Source of the DNA: Microtetraspora sp. NBRC 16547
GTDB lineage: Bacteria; Actinomycetota; Actinomycetes; Streptosporangiales; Streptosporangiaceae
Length of the DNA stretch: 64,000 nt
Direction of reading: 5' to 3'
NCBI RefSeq assembly: GCF_030268965.1
Contig: NZ_BSSE01000018.1
Span: 96,914 to 160,913, forward strand
Each line of letters opens with the position of its first letter. Positions within the stretch are counted from its first letter, which is position 1. Shown in pieces: positions 54,868 to 63,743 of this stretch. The notes beneath the pieces were generated by a model. It did not search any database. It was given only the letters and a program-made list of their open reading frames with translations, and was not told where the DNA came from. Made by a program: the position numbers and the translations under genes.

Positions 54868-55112
54868 CAGTTCCTCCCGTAGCGCTGGTTGAACCGCTCG
54901 ACACGGCCCGCGGCGTCCAGGACGCGGTTGCGGCCGGTGTAGAAGGGGTGGCTCGCGGAGGAGACGTCGACGTCGACCACCGGGTAGGTGTTGCCGTCGA
55001 TCCACTCGATGGTCTTGTCGCTGGCGATCGTGGACCGGGTGAGGAACGCGAAGTCCGCACTCGGGTCCCGGAAGACGACCGGGTGATAGTCGGGGTGGAT
55101 GTCCTTCTTCAT
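54867..55112 (-). CDS. rpmE2: Ribosomal protein bL31 type B
   Basis: An 81-residue bL31 type [61 protein letters not shown]. It lacks the zinc-binding CxxC of type A. Its ATG at 55112 overlaps the rpmG stop by four bases (ATGA). The zinc-free type lets the cell release zinc from ribosomes. Confidence 0.94.
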   Translation of the reverse strand: MKKDIHPDYHPVVFRDPSADFAFLTRSTIASDKTIEWIDGNTYPVVDVDVSSASHPFYTGRNRVLDAAGRVERFNQRYGRN

Positions 55113-55273
55113 CGTTCCTCCCGGAAGTCCACGTGCTGGCGGATGGTCGGGTCGTACTTGCGGAGCACGAGCCTGTCGGGGTCATTGCGCCGGTTCTTCG
55201 TGGTCACGTAGGTGTAGCCGGTCCCGGCGGTCGAGCGGAGTTTGATCACCGGGCGTAGCTCGTTTCTGGCCAT
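55109..55273 (-). CDS. rpmG: Ribosomal protein bL33, zinc-free form
   Basis: A 54-residue bL33, [20 protein letters not shown] followed by [22 protein letters not shown]. It has no cysteines, so no zinc ribbon. GAAAGGAT before the ATG at 55273 makes this the first gene of the minus-strand cassette, 30 nt from the Zur-like site. Confidence 0.93.
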   Translation of the reverse strand: MARNELRPVIKLRSTAGTGYTYVTTKNRRNDPDRLVLRKYDPTIRQHVDFREER

Positions 55274-55302
55274 GTCGGATCCTTTCTGGTCACCAGAGTG
55301 TG

Positions 55303-55326
55303 TAATGATAACGATAACCGTTTTTA
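55303..55326. promoter_or_regulatory. Candidate Zur operator between divergent zinc-starvation units
   Basis: TAATGATAACGATAACCGTTTTTA contains the actinobacterial Zur half-site AATGATAACGAT followed by a weaker, imperfect right half. It sits between the rpmG start and the CobW-like start, where Zur would repress both units when zinc is plentiful. Confidence 0.7.
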
Positions 55327-55346
55327 TTCCTGCAACTGGAGGACCC

Positions 55347-56489
55347 GTGTCCACCCCCGTCGTCCTCGTCGCCGGCCTGCACTCCTCGGCCCGCACCGCC
55401 ACCGTCGACCGGCTGCTGCGGGAGCACCCCGGATCCGTCGCGGTCCACCACGACCTGCGCGCGGTCACCCAGGACCGCGTCGAGCGAGTCGTCCGCGACA
55501 GCACGGACGTGCTCGACGTGACCGACGTACGGCTCGCACACGGCTGCGTCACCTGCACCGTCCGCGAGGATCTGCTCCCACAGCTGGTGCGGCTGTCAGC
55601 TGCCGCCTCAATGCTGATCGTGGATCTGTGGGACTCAGTGGAACCGCGTTCCGTGGCCGAGGCGATCGACTGCGACGAAGCCCAGGACATCCTGCGGCTG
55701 ACCTCTGTGCTCACCGCGCTGGACGCCGAGCACATGCCCGTCGACATCACCCGCGGCGATCGCCTGGTCGAGGTCGGCAAGCCCGCGGCGGGAGGCGACC
55801 AGCGCTACCTGGCCGAGGTCCTCGCCCGCCAGCTCGAATACGCCACCGGTCTGGTCCTGCACGGCGGCGACGAGGAAGACGTCGAACTGTCCCTGGCAGT
55901 GCTCACCCACCTCGCGCCCGTCACGCCGACCTACCAGGTCAGCGAACTGCCCACGGCCACCGGCTCTGCCCTCTGCACCGGCGAACTCGCCGAACGCGTC
56001 GACCCCGCCACCGCCCAGCTCCCCTGCGACACCCAGACCGACGAGATCACCACGGTGGTGTGGCACCGCGTCCGCCCGCTGCACCCCACCCGCCTGTTCG
56101 ATGCCGTGGACGAGCTGGTCACCACATCAGTCCGCTCGCGCGGCCGGTTCTGGCTGGCGACCAGGCACGAGCGGCTGCTCGCCTGGGACGCGGTCGCGGG
56201 AGTCGTCTCGGTGGAGGACTCCGGCCCCTGGCTGGCCGCACTGCCCGAGGCCGCCTGGGACATGATCTCCCCCGGCCGCCGCATGGCCGCCACCCTGGAC
56301 TGGCACCCGATCAGCGGCGACCGCGTCCAGCACCTGATCTTCACCGGCCCGGATCTCGACCGCGAGCACATCCACGACCTGCTCGACTCCTGCCTGCTCA
56401 CCCGGGAGGAAGAAGAAGCCGGTCCCGACGCCTGGGCCCACTACAACGACCCGTTCGCCCCCATCCTCAGCCTGAAGGAGACCGCATGA
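55347..56489 (+). CDS. Degenerate CobW-like protein (predicted pseudo-GTPase)
   Basis: A 380-residue homologue of CobW/ZNG1 GTP-dependent metallochaperones. The P-loop position reads [16 protein letters not shown], without the GxxxxGK[TS] needed for nucleotide binding. The metal motif is [12 protein letters not shown] in place of GCICCTL.EDLL, and no NKxD is visible. The C-terminal CobW_C domain ([22 protein letters not shown]) is intact. GGAGG before the GTG at 55347 sets the start. It is likely zinc-starvation induced; loss of GTPase motifs suggests a structural, targeting or partner role. Confidence 0.85.
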   Translation: MSTPVVLVAGLHSSARTATVDRLLREHPGSVAVHHDLRAVTQDRVERVVRDSTDVLDVTDVRLAHGCVTCTVREDLLPQLVRLSAAASMLIVDLWDSVEPRSVAEAIDCDEAQDILRLTSVLTALDAEHMPVDITRGDRLVEVGKPAAGGDQRYLAEVLARQLEYATGLVLHGGDEEDVELSLAVLTHLAPVTPTYQVSELPTATGSALCTGELAERVDPATAQLPCDTQTDEITTVVWHRVRPLHPTRLFDAVDELVTTSVRSRGRFWLATRHERLLAWDAVAGVVSVEDSGPWLAALPEAAWDMISPGRRMAATLDWHPISGDRVQHLIFTGPDLDREHIHDLLDSCLLTREEEEAGPDAWAHYNDPFAPILSLKETA

Positions 56490-56713
56490 AACCCGGCCGT
56501 ACCCCGCGCAAGAAGAGCAACCCGCTGCACGGCGTCGGCTACGTCGACTACAAGGACACCGACCTGCTGCGCAAGTTCATCTCCGACCGTGGCAAGATCC
56601 GCAGCCGTCGCGTCACCGGTGTCACCGTCCAGCAGCAACGGCAGCTGGCCCGCGCGATCAAGAACGCCCGCGAGATGGCCCTGCTCCCCTACTCCTCCCG
56701 GAGCCGCGGATGA
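56486..56713 (+). CDS. rpsR2: Ribosomal protein bS18, zinc-free form
   Basis: A 75-residue bS18 paralogue ([61 protein letters not shown]) without cysteines. The ATG overlaps the CobW-like stop (ATGA) and its TGA overlaps the next CobW start (ATGA), so three genes are coupled. It is likely made under zinc limitation like the divergent set. Confidence 0.93.
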   Translation: MKPGRTPRKKSNPLHGVGYVDYKDTDLLRKFISDRGKIRSRRVTGVTVQQQRQLARAIKNAREMALLPYSSRSRG

Positions 56714-57591
56714 CCCGGCTTCCGGTCACCGTGCTGTCGGGGTTCCTCGGCGCGGGCAAGACCACGCTGCTCAACCACATCCTGATGGGACTTCGGGTCG
56801 CTGTGATCGTCAACGACATGAGCGAAGTCAACGTCGATGCCAGTCTCGTCCGCGACGGCGCCTCGCTGTCGCGGACCGAGGAGCGGCTGGTGGAGATGAC
56901 CAACGGCTGCATCTGCTGCACGCTCCGTGATGACCTGCTGGAGGAGGCGGGCCGTCTCGCGCGGGAGGGCCGCTTCGACTACCTGCTCATCGAGTCCAGC
57001 GGCATCTCCGAACCCATGCCGGTCGCGGCCACCTTCGCCTTCGGAGAGCTGGCCGACAGACCGCTGTCCGACCTCACCGACCTGGACACGATGGTGACCG
57101 TGGTCGACGCGGTCGCCTTCCTCGACGAGCTCCGCCGCGGCGACGACCTGACCGCGCGTCACCTCGCCGCCGACGAGGAGGACGACCGTACGGTCACCGA
57201 TCTACTCATCGAGCAGGTCGAGTTCGCCGACATCATCGTGCTCAACAAGACCGACCTCGTCACCCCCGAGCAGACCAACGTGGTCGAGGCGTCCCTGCAC
57301 AGGCTGAACCCCGAGGCTCGTGGCCAGCCGTCCCACCGTGACGGGTCTGTGGTCGCAGGCTGGGCCCGTCGCCAGATTCGAGCCGTACGGACTTCGTGAA
57401 GCGGACGGGCCACGGGACCAGGAGCTGGTTTTCATCGGCGTCGGGCTGGACCGGCAGCGGCTGCACACGGACCTCGCCTCGTGCCTGATCGCTCCCGGCG
57501 AGCTGCCCGCCGACATGCCGATCCTTTCCCCGACTGGGAAACCTTCGGGCTCCACGCGCACCACATGCACGAGCCTTCCTTCGCCGACTGA
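56710..57591 (+). pseudogene. CobW-family GTPase, internally deleted and frameshifted
   Basis: The first ~205 residues are a good CobW G domain: P-loop SGFLGAGKTTLL, GCICCTLRDDLL, ESSGISEP, VDA and NKTD. After LHRLNPEAR the frame jumps into the very end of the C-terminal domain in another frame: LWSQAGPVARFEPYG, then ELVFIGVGLDRQRLHTDLASCLI (57335-57515). A further frame change near 57517 leads to DPFPDWETFGLHAHHMHEPSFAD and a TGA at 57589. The middle of the protein, roughly 100 or more residues of CobW_C, is missing. As written, the first frame ends at 57399 after 229 residues. The G domain alone may still be translated, but the gene looks decayed. Confidence 0.8.
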
Positions 57592-57594
57592 CCG

Positions 57595-57771
57595 GCGTCC
57601 ATGGATCGGTGGTGAGCAAGGCTCCCGACCGCGTACGTACGGCCAGGCCGTCCGGCGCGGGGGTGACCAGGAGGCGGTCGGGCCCCGGCGTGCGGAGGCG
57701 ACCCACGGGTGGTCGCGCAGCGTGTCCAGCAGCCGGTCGAGTGGTGGGTCGAGAGGGGTTTCATCGCGCAT
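57595..57771 (-). pseudogene. Fragment of a small unknown protein, frameshifted
   Basis: It starts at ATG 57771 overlapping the end of the ABC ATPase remnant: MRDETPLDPPLDRLLDTLRD, then HPWVASARRG. A second frame continues as DRLLVTPAPDGLAVRTRSGA and LLTTDPW. The frame change lies near 57685. The coherent sequence stops where the cobW remnant ends, suggesting a deletion junction. Family unknown. Confidence 0.5.
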
Positions 57772-58072
57772 CGGAAGCCTCCCTCCGATCGTCGTGATGG
57801 GTCGGGCCGGAACCGGCGGTGGGCGGCGCGCCCGTCCGGTCACGCAGAGCCCCGGAGTCCAGATGGAGGACCCGGTCCGCGCGGCGGGCGACGTCCGGGT
57901 CGTGCGTGGCCATGAGCACCGCGAGCCCGTCGGCGCGCAGCAGGTCGAGCAGGTCGAGCAGGCCCGCGGCGGTGGCGGCGTCCACCGCCGAGGTGATCTC
58001 GTCGGCGAGCAGGACGGACGCCCGGGGCGCGAGTGCGCGGGCCAGGGCGACGCTTCGCGACAGATCCGACGG
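57761..58072 (-). pseudogene. ABC transporter ATP-binding subunit, C-terminal remnant
   Basis: The segment SDLSRSVALARALAPRASVL, then LADEITSAVD and LRADGLAVLMATHDPDVARRADRVLHLDSG, is the signature-to-H-loop part of an ABC ATPase of the peptide or nickel importer type. Walker A and the whole N-terminal half are missing. It stops abruptly against the oppositely oriented HEPN fragment near 58073. No permease or binding-protein gene is nearby. Confidence 0.75.
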
Positions 58073-58074
58073 GT

Positions 58075-58380
58075 GCCTATCAGCTTCTCTATGACGCCTC
58101 CAGAAAAGCCCTGGCATCCATCCTGGAGAACCAAGGTCTTCGCGCCACCAGCCGGGGTGGGCACCTCGCGGTCCTGGACGCGGTCACAGCTCAACTGGAT
58201 CCCCCACTCGGACCGACACTCCGTTCCTTTGACCGGATGCGCCGCCGTCGCAACAGCGCCGAATACCCTCGGCCCGACACTCCCGAGATCACGTCCGACG
58301 ACGTCGTGCAGGACCTGACCAAGGCCGAACAGTTCCTGGCGCTCGCCGCCAAGGTCCTGGATCAGATGAGCCCTTACTGA
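58075..58380 (+). pseudogene. HEPN-domain protein, 5'-truncated fragment
   Basis: The reading frame from AYQLLYDASRKALASILENQ through GLRATSRGGHLAVLDAVTAQ, SFDRMRRRRNSAEYPRP and LTKAEQFLALAAKVLDQM is the C-terminal half of a SAV_6107-type HEPN protein (toxin- or nucleotidyltransferase-partner-like). The upstream helix bundle and any start are absent. The upstream part of the frame is antisense to the ABC remnant. It retains the R-rich HEPN motif (RRRRNSAEY). A partner nucleotidyltransferase is not visible. Confidence 0.7.
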
Positions 58381-58398
58381 GTGCGCCGTCGGTGCCTG

Positions 58399-59598
58399 TT
58401 ACCAGGCCGCGAGCATTTCCTGCGGTGACGCGTCCGGGGAATCCGGGTCCGGAGAGTCCGTGGCCCCGGCCTCCGGACGAACGAGGACCATCACCTCGCC
58501 GTCGTCCAGCCTGCTCAGCGGATAGACGTTGCCCTTGATCAGGAGATGTCGTCCTGTCGCGTCGTAGCGGATGAGGGTCCACCGCGCACCCGCTCTCGTG
58601 GCGTTCTCCGCGCTGAACAGCGTGCGGAGCCTCGTGCCGTCCGCGACCGAGTACTCCTCGATCGAGTAGCGCTGCGGTCCCTTGCCGTCAGGCGGTGAGA
58701 AAGGGCTGCCGACCGCGATCGTGCGGCCGTCCGGGCTGATCGCCGCACCTACCGGAGCCTCCACGGAGCGCACCACGACGCGACTGCTCTTGAGCGTGTC
58801 ACCTGTGGCAGCCGTGTCGAGGACGCGGAGCTCCGAGTTGACCACGAACCCGAGCGTGCGGCCGTCGGCCGCCCACGACAGGCTCTCGATGCGCCCGAAG
58901 GCGTTCGTCGTCCAGGACCGTGTCGTCCTGCCGGGAAGATCGACGACCACGAGCCGCGCGCCCGGACAGAAGCGCAGTGTCTTGCCCGCACCGCACACCT
59001 TGCCGTCAAGGCTGTAGGCCAACCGGGTGCCGTCGTCCGTTATCGCGATGGAGCTGACGGCATCTCCGATCACAGGAGCGATCACATCCCGCGTCACTTC
59101 GGCGACCTTCCCCCGGTCGTCCACCCGCAGGCGGTAGAACCACGTGGTGCTCACCATCGTCGTGTGCGATTTCACGCTCTGGGCGACATAGAACGTCGTG
59201 CCCTCACCGGTTCCCGCGAGCAGATATCCACCGGGCACGCCTCGGGTGATCCCCTTCGGCGCCGCGGGCATCGTGACCCGGTCGGTGATCTTTCCGTTGC
59301 GCGCGTCACGGACCACCAGCCCGTCGTTCCCCGCAGTCAGCAGGTAGCGCGGACCCGACGGATGACCTCCCGCTCCGATACGTGTCGGAGTCGGACCTCC
59401 GAGCCCGGCCACGGCGGCGACGCTGATCACCACGACGGCCAGAGCGGCCATCATCGGAGCCAGCACGAGAGATCTGCGGAAGCGCGGGCGGGCCTCCGGC
59501 CGTAGAACCCGGTCGGCGGGACGCAGCGTCTCGGCGCGCACGAGCTCCGCACCGGTGGTGAAGGCGTCACGGAGCTGCTGTTCGATTCGCTGGGTCAT
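58399..59598 (-). CDS. Membrane-anchored beta-propeller protein paired with sigma factor
   Basis: A 399-residue protein with a cytoplasmic N-terminus (~45 residues), one membrane helix (LAPMMAALAVVVISVAAVAGL) and an outer WD40-like/TolB-like propeller (LLTAGNDGLVVRDARNGK; ISPDGRTIAVGSPF repeats). It overlaps the upstream ECF sigma stop by 4 nt (ATGA). That pairing is common, and the protein may act as an anti-sigma factor, but no zinc ZAS motif is seen. Start ATG 59598. Confidence 0.8.
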   Translation of the reverse strand: MTQRIEQQLRDAFTTGAELVRAETLRPADRVLRPEARPRFRRSLVLAPMMAALAVVVISVAAVAGLGGPTPTRIGAGGHPSGPRYLLTAGNDGLVVRDARNGKITDRVTMPAAPKGITRGVPGGYLLAGTGEGTTFYVAQSVKSHTTMVSTTWFYRLRVDDRGKVAEVTRDVIAPVIGDAVSSIAITDDGTRLAYSLDGKVCGAGKTLRFCPGARLVVVDLPGRTTRSWTTNAFGRIESLSWAADGRTLGFVVNSELRVLDTAATGDTLKSSRVVVRSVEAPVGAAISPDGRTIAVGSPFSPPDGKGPQRYSIEEYSVADGTRLRTLFSAENATRAGARWTLIRYDATGRHLLIKGNVYPLSRLDDGEVMVLVRPEAGATDSPDPDSPDASPQEMLAAW

Positions 59599-60122
59599 CG
59601 GCCCTCCTCCAGTTTCGCGGCGAGCGCTCTGAGCGCCCGGGACGTGGTCGACTTCACCGTTCCGCGGCTGACCCCCATGACCACGGCCATCTCCGCCTCG
59701 GAAAGATCGAGGTAATAGCGCAACACCACCGCCTCACGCTGGCGGCGCGGTAGATCACGAACGGCCGTGAACACCTCGCGGCGGGCCTCCCCGAGCAAGG
59801 CCGAGGCCTCCGCGGACCAGAACGGGACTTCTGGATCACCGCGGAACCGCCGGGCGATCGCCCGGCGGCGGTGAACCGTACGGCAGCCGTTGAGCACCGC
59901 GGTGCGGAGATAGGGCAGCAGCTGACCGTGATCGGCCAAGCGCCTCCATCGGCGATGCACGGCCGCGAAGGCGTCCTGTACGACGTCCTCGGCCGTTTCC
60001 TGGTCTCCCACCAGCAGAAAGGCGAAGCGGACGAGGCCGAGACGGTGGGCCATGAACAACTCGGCGACGGTGGCGTCCGCTGGAGGCGCCACCGCGTGGA
60101 GCTCCGGCGGGGGATCCTCCAT
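59595..60122 (-). CDS. ECF RNA polymerase sigma factor, SigE/SigM-like
   Basis: A 175-residue sigma-70 ECF factor. Region 2 is AELFMAHRLGLVRFAFLLVGDQETAEDVVQDAFAAVHRRW, with the -10 recognition part SxxLPYLRTAVLN. Region 4 is RDLPRRQREAVVLRYYLDLSEAEMAVVMGVSRGTVKSTTSRALRAL. The ATG at 60122 is chosen because CAGGA lies six bases before it; earlier ATGs at 60146 and 60152 are possible. It is coupled to the membrane propeller gene, its probable regulator. Confidence 0.88.
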   Translation of the reverse strand: MEDPPPELHAVAPPADATVAELFMAHRLGLVRFAFLLVGDQETAEDVVQDAFAAVHRRWRRLADHGQLLPYLRTAVLNGCRTVHRRRAIARRFRGDPEVPFWSAEASALLGEARREVFTAVRDLPRRQREAVVLRYYLDLSEAEMAVVMGVSRGTVKSTTSRALRALAAKLEEGR

Positions 60123-60205
60123 CACATTCCTGATCTCAGTCTGCATGCCCATCTCATGCGGATGCCCCCGATGAGGTTGCTTCGGGAGACCGAATTCTTT
60201 CCAGC

Positions 60206-61246
60206 ATGACCAGCCTTCGCGCACACGACCATGTCGGCAGGCCTTCCCGAGCCTCGACGCGCGCGATGCCGCCGGGAGGCCGTGAACCGGCCGGCTCCGG
60301 CGGAGTCGCGAGCCTGTTGGCCGCACCCCCGGCGAACGCTCAGGACCTGCTGAAGCTCGCCGCGCGAGCCGCCGCGACGGAACCCGGACTCCGCCCCGGG
60401 CCGGGCCAGTACGTCCACATCGGGATGCGGACCGTGAGCTATCGGGCCGGCGACCGTAAGGGGATGCAGGTCACAGCAACCGAGGAGCGATGGACTCCGG
60501 CCGACGGGGCGAAGCCCTGGCTCCAACGGGAGCAGACAATCGGCACATCCCCGGTGCCGGGCGTGCCGATGCCCGAAGGGTCGTGGTCCACCACCCAGAT
60601 CGTGGACACGCTTTACGAGCCCTCCTGCGACACCGGGGCCAAGAACGTCGTCACACAGGAGCAGATGGGCACCTGGCCAACCGACGTGGAATGGCTGCGG
60701 GCGCGGGTCCAGGAAGAAGCCGCCAAGGCCACGGCGGTGCCGGAGCAGCGCCAGCGCGTCTGGGGCGCCGCCGGCACCTTGATCCGCTCATCGGTATTCC
60801 GTCCCTCGCTGACCGCGGCCCTCTACCAGATCGCCGCCGAGGTCGACGGGATCGCTCTGGTCCCGGACGCGGTGGACGCGGCGGGCAGGCACGGCATCGC
60901 CGTCGCATTGGAGGATGGCGACACCCGGTCTGAGCTGATCTTCGACAAACAGACCTACCGCTATTTCGGCGAACGGACGGTGGCCACTCGGGACAAGACG
61001 ACACAGCTCACCGCTCCGGCCTTGTCTAAGAGCACGGTCGACCGCATGGTGCGGGACGCGGTCGCCAAGGGCGAGAACGGCGAGGAGGTACGCAAGAGCC
61101 TCCTGCCTGACATGAAGGCCAGAAAGCTGACGCTCCTGACGCCGAAGGGCGCGGTGATCGGCTCCTCGGCCGTCGTCGAGGTCGGCTTGGTGGAGGCCAT
61201 GCCTCCTCTCTCGGAAAACGTCTCCCGCATGAAGATTCCCTGCTGA
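60206..61246 (+). CDS. CU044_5270-family-like protein, N-terminally shortened
   Basis: The outer domain resembles CU044_5270 proteins, which are usually anchored by a membrane helix after a sigma-like operon: [47 protein letters not shown], and a C-terminal [16 protein letters not shown]. Here the cytoplasmic head and membrane helix are missing; only a short non-hydrophobic leader precedes [13 protein letters not shown]. Start unclear (60206, or within). The gene may be a truncated copy. Confidence 0.55.
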   Translation: MTSLRAHDHVGRPSRASTRAMPPGGREPAGSGGVASLLAAPPANAQDLLKLAARAAATEPGLRPGPGQYVHIGMRTVSYRAGDRKGMQVTATEERWTPADGAKPWLQREQTIGTSPVPGVPMPEGSWSTTQIVDTLYEPSCDTGAKNVVTQEQMGTWPTDVEWLRARVQEEAAKATAVPEQRQRVWGAAGTLIRSSVFRPSLTAALYQIAAEVDGIALVPDAVDAAGRHGIAVALEDGDTRSELIFDKQTYRYFGERTVATRDKTTQLTAPALSKSTVDRMVRDAVAKGENGEEVRKSLLPDMKARKLTLLTPKGAVIGSSAVVEVGLVEAMPPLSENVSRMKIPC

Positions 61247-61317
61247 GCTACATTCCGAGCAGACCGGCGCACGGCGGTGCTGATCGAACGGCGGCGGCCG
61301 TGGCCTGATCCGCGCTT

Positions 61318-62151
61318 CTACGCGGCGGGCTCGGCGATCAGGGCCGTGCCGATGCGGCGGAAGCCGAGCCGCGCGTAGATCCGGGCGACGTCGTCGTCAC
61401 CGGCCGACAGAAAGACGATCTCCATGCCCTGGGCCCGCGCCTCTGTGACCAGCGTCGCCGTGACTGAGAGCGCGAGCCCCCGGCGGCGGGCGGCGGGCAG
61501 CGTCCCCACGCCCACGATCTCTCCGACGTCTCCGACCCGGTTGTACTGGCCCGAGCACACCGCCGATCCGTTCTCGACCGCGGCCGCCATCGTGGCGAGG
61601 CCGTCCCGCATCCGTTCGACGGTGCGTTCCACCGAACCGTCGTCGGCCCGCGCACGCGCCTTCTCCGCCAGTTCTTCCAGGCCCGCCACGCCGATGCCGG
61701 TTCCCGGCTCGGCGAAGGCGAGGTCGGGAACCGAGAGCGCCGTGAGCAACGCCGGGTCGTCCGGGCCCAGGATCCGAACAGTCGAGTCGGCGGGCCGCCG
61801 CTCCGGCAAGGCCGCCCAGGCGTCCGCGTCGAGCACCATCAGCGGATGTTCATGGACCGCGAGCCCCGCGTCTTCAACGGCCGCGCGCAGCCCCGGCGAC
61901 GTCTCCGCCACCCATTCGAAGCTCTCCGGAATTCCGAGCTCGCGCTGCCGTTCACGAACCCGGGCGACGTCGGCGGCGCGCGCTTCGCCCGTCCAGTGCA
62001 GGGTCGGGCGGGCGTAGAACGGCCATCCCGCCCCCTCCCGTACGAAAAGCGTGATCGGACCGTGGTCCTCGGCTCGGGCCCCGTGACGCGGGACGGCGTC
62101 GTAAAACTCCTCGATCCGGGCCAGCAATTCTTGATCATCAAGGGTAACCAT
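61318..62151 (-). CDS. GNAT-family N-acetyltransferase
   Basis: A 277-residue protein whose C-terminal half has the GNAT acetyl-CoA fold (EIVGVGTLPAARRRGLALSVTATLV ... MEIVFLSAGDDDVARIYARLGFRRIG). The N-terminal half is an acetyltransferase-like, less conserved domain (ITLFVREGAGWPFYARPT). The start at 62151 is preferred over 62160; neither has a strong ribosome site. The substrate is unknown. It is on the minus strand, with another GNAT gene just upstream. Confidence 0.82.
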   Translation of the reverse strand: MVTLDDQELLARIEEFYDAVPRHGARAEDHGPITLFVREGAGWPFYARPTLHWTGEARAADVARVRERQRELGIPESFEWVAETSPGLRAAVEDAGLAVHEHPLMVLDADAWAALPERRPADSTVRILGPDDPALLTALSVPDLAFAEPGTGIGVAGLEELAEKARARADDGSVERTVERMRDGLATMAAAVENGSAVCSGQYNRVGDVGEIVGVGTLPAARRRGLALSVTATLVTEARAQGMEIVFLSAGDDDVARIYARLGFRRIGTALIAEPAA

Positions 62152-62232
62152 GCCGACCATCCAACAGGGACGGCGCGAGCCGATGCCATCGGATTACGGG
62201 CAGGCCACGGGGTTCCACGGTCGAGCGGATGG

Positions 62233-62940
62233 TCACACGATGACGGTGATCATGGTGTCGGTGACCACGAATCCGAGCCTCTCGTAGAGCCGTTTCGCCG
62301 GGTTGCTGTGGGTGACCGCCAGCCCCAGGGTGGTCAGCCCGTCACGGGCGGCCCGTACCTGAACGGCCCGCACGGCGAGCGCACCGATCCCGCGAGGTGC
62401 GTGGACGGGGTGGCGGAAGACCTGAGAGACCCACGGTTGGCCGTCCATGTCGTTGACGACGACTCCCGCCACCACCGTGTCCTCAGAATCCACGGCGAGC
62501 AGGCTGCACGGCATGACCTGCCCGATCAGCCGTCCCTCCAGGAGCGTGACGAACTCCTCGCGCAGCTTCTCCGCATCGTCACCCGGCCGGCGATCGGGAT
62601 GTCCGGGCGGGTAGGCCGCGACCACCGCGGGGAGCACCTGCTCCGGGTCGCGGTCGCACGGCACGAACCGGAACCCCTCGGGTGCTGCGACCTCGGTCAG
62701 CCCCTCCTCCCGCAGGTCACAGGACATGGTGTGGGCATGCCGCAGCATCCGGGCGCCCCGCGCGAGCAACTCTTCCGACAGGTCCGGCGGAGCGGAGACC
62801 GCCCAGCCGCGCATGCCGGACATGATGACGTCCGCCGGATCGGGACCGACCACCTCGACCATGTCCGCCCAGGGACGTCCGTCCCTGACGCCTTCGATAT
62901 AACTGACCGCGTCTGCCATGATTTGGCGCTTCTCATCCAT
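62233..62940 (-). CDS. GNAT-family N-acetyltransferase
   Basis: A 235-residue protein. Its C-terminal GNAT domain shows VVAGVVVNDMDGQPWVSQVF, HAPRGIGALAVRAVQVRAA (acetyl-CoA loop) and LGLAVTHSNPAKRLYERLGFV. The N-terminal half (MLRHAHTMSCDL; VAAYPPGHPDRR) is a family-specific helical domain. The substrate is unknown. The ATG at 62940 is used; 62919 is an alternative. Confidence 0.85.
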   Translation of the reverse strand: MDEKRQIMADAVSYIEGVRDGRPWADMVEVVGPDPADVIMSGMRGWAVSAPPDLSEELLARGARMLRHAHTMSCDLREEGLTEVAAPEGFRFVPCDRDPEQVLPAVVAAYPPGHPDRRPGDDAEKLREEFVTLLEGRLIGQVMPCSLLAVDSEDTVVAGVVVNDMDGQPWVSQVFRHPVHAPRGIGALAVRAVQVRAARDGLTTLGLAVTHSNPAKRLYERLGFVVTDTMITVIV

Positions 62941-62990
62941 CCCGGGATCGTCACGCCGCGCGCGTACGGCAGGCAACGGGTTTTTCCGAT

Positions 62991-63617
62991 TCACGCACTG
63001 TGCCGGCGCAGGCGGCGCGCCACACGCCACGCGATGAAGACGGCGGCCGCGATGCCGAGGGCGATCCACGCGTAGTTCTGGTAACGGTCGATCGTGGCGT
63101 AAATGGCGCCGATCTTCTTTCCGGCGAGATAGGCGAGGCTGGCCCACACGCCGACCCACAGGACCGCGCCGATGACGTTGAACATGAAGAAGCGCCGCCA
63201 CGACATTCCGGTGGTGCCGGCGACGATGCCGTTGACCTGGCGCAGTCCCTCAACGAACCGAGCGATCACCACGATCTTGCCTCCGTGATGGAGGAAGAAT
63301 CTCTCGGTCGTGTGGAAGCGCTCGGGCGTGATCAGGACATACCGACCCCAGCGGTGGATCAGCCTCCGGCCCCCGACTCGGCCGATCAGGTAGCCGATAT
63401 TGTCACCGGCGATGGCGGCCACCACCGCGACGACGGCGACGAGCACGATGTTGAGATGCCCGGCTCCCGCGTAGACCGCGGCGGCGATGAGGATCGTCTC
63501 CCCGGGCGCGGGGACGCCGAAATCCTCCAGGAAGATCAGCCCTCCTACCGCGGCGTAGCCGTACTGGTGAAGAATCGGAGCCAGGTCGGCCAGCGGGCCG
63601 GGCAATGGTGGGCCCAT
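62991..63617 (-). CDS. DedA-family membrane protein
   Basis: A 208-residue integral membrane protein (SNARE-associated/VTT fold) with the motif LEDFGVPAPGETILIAAAV, then GDNIGYLIGR and the arginine region VIARFVEGLRQVNGIVAGTTGMSWRRFFMFN. Re-entrant helices and the essential Glu, Asp and Arg are present. DedA proteins are linked to undecaprenyl-phosphate or phospholipid transport. It stands alone. Confidence 0.9.
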   Translation of the reverse strand: MGPPLPGPLADLAPILHQYGYAAVGGLIFLEDFGVPAPGETILIAAAVYAGAGHLNIVLVAVVAVVAAIAGDNIGYLIGRVGGRRLIHRWGRYVLITPERFHTTERFFLHHGGKIVVIARFVEGLRQVNGIVAGTTGMSWRRFFMFNVIGAVLWVGVWASLAYLAGKKIGAIYATIDRYQNYAWIALGIAAAVFIAWRVARRLRRHSA

Positions 63618-63692
63618 ACGAGCACTCTATGTCCGCGCAGCTCACGGGCCACGCCGACGTGCGGATCAGCCCGCTGGCAGAGTCAGCTTCTC

Positions 63693-63742
63693 GGCCCTGA
63701 AGGGCCAAGCTTGCAGCTCCTCCCCGTACCTGGCGGGTACGG
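63693..63742 (-). repeat. Hairpins at the tnpB 3' end (putative IS right end)
   Basis: Two stems lie just after the tnpB stop: CCGTACC/GGTACGG (63724-63742) and GGCCCT-GA-AGGGCC (63693-63706). IS200/IS605 elements end in such hairpins, and TnpB guide RNA (omega RNA) derives from this region. The outer boundary of the element is not fixed from this sequence alone. Confidence 0.55.
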
Positions 63743-63743
63743 G

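Noticed and set aside
57320..58318. Long plus-strand frame across the decayed region
   Set aside because: Only its first 65 residues correspond to the CobW C-terminus; the rest is antisense to the ABC ATPase and small-gene remnants.
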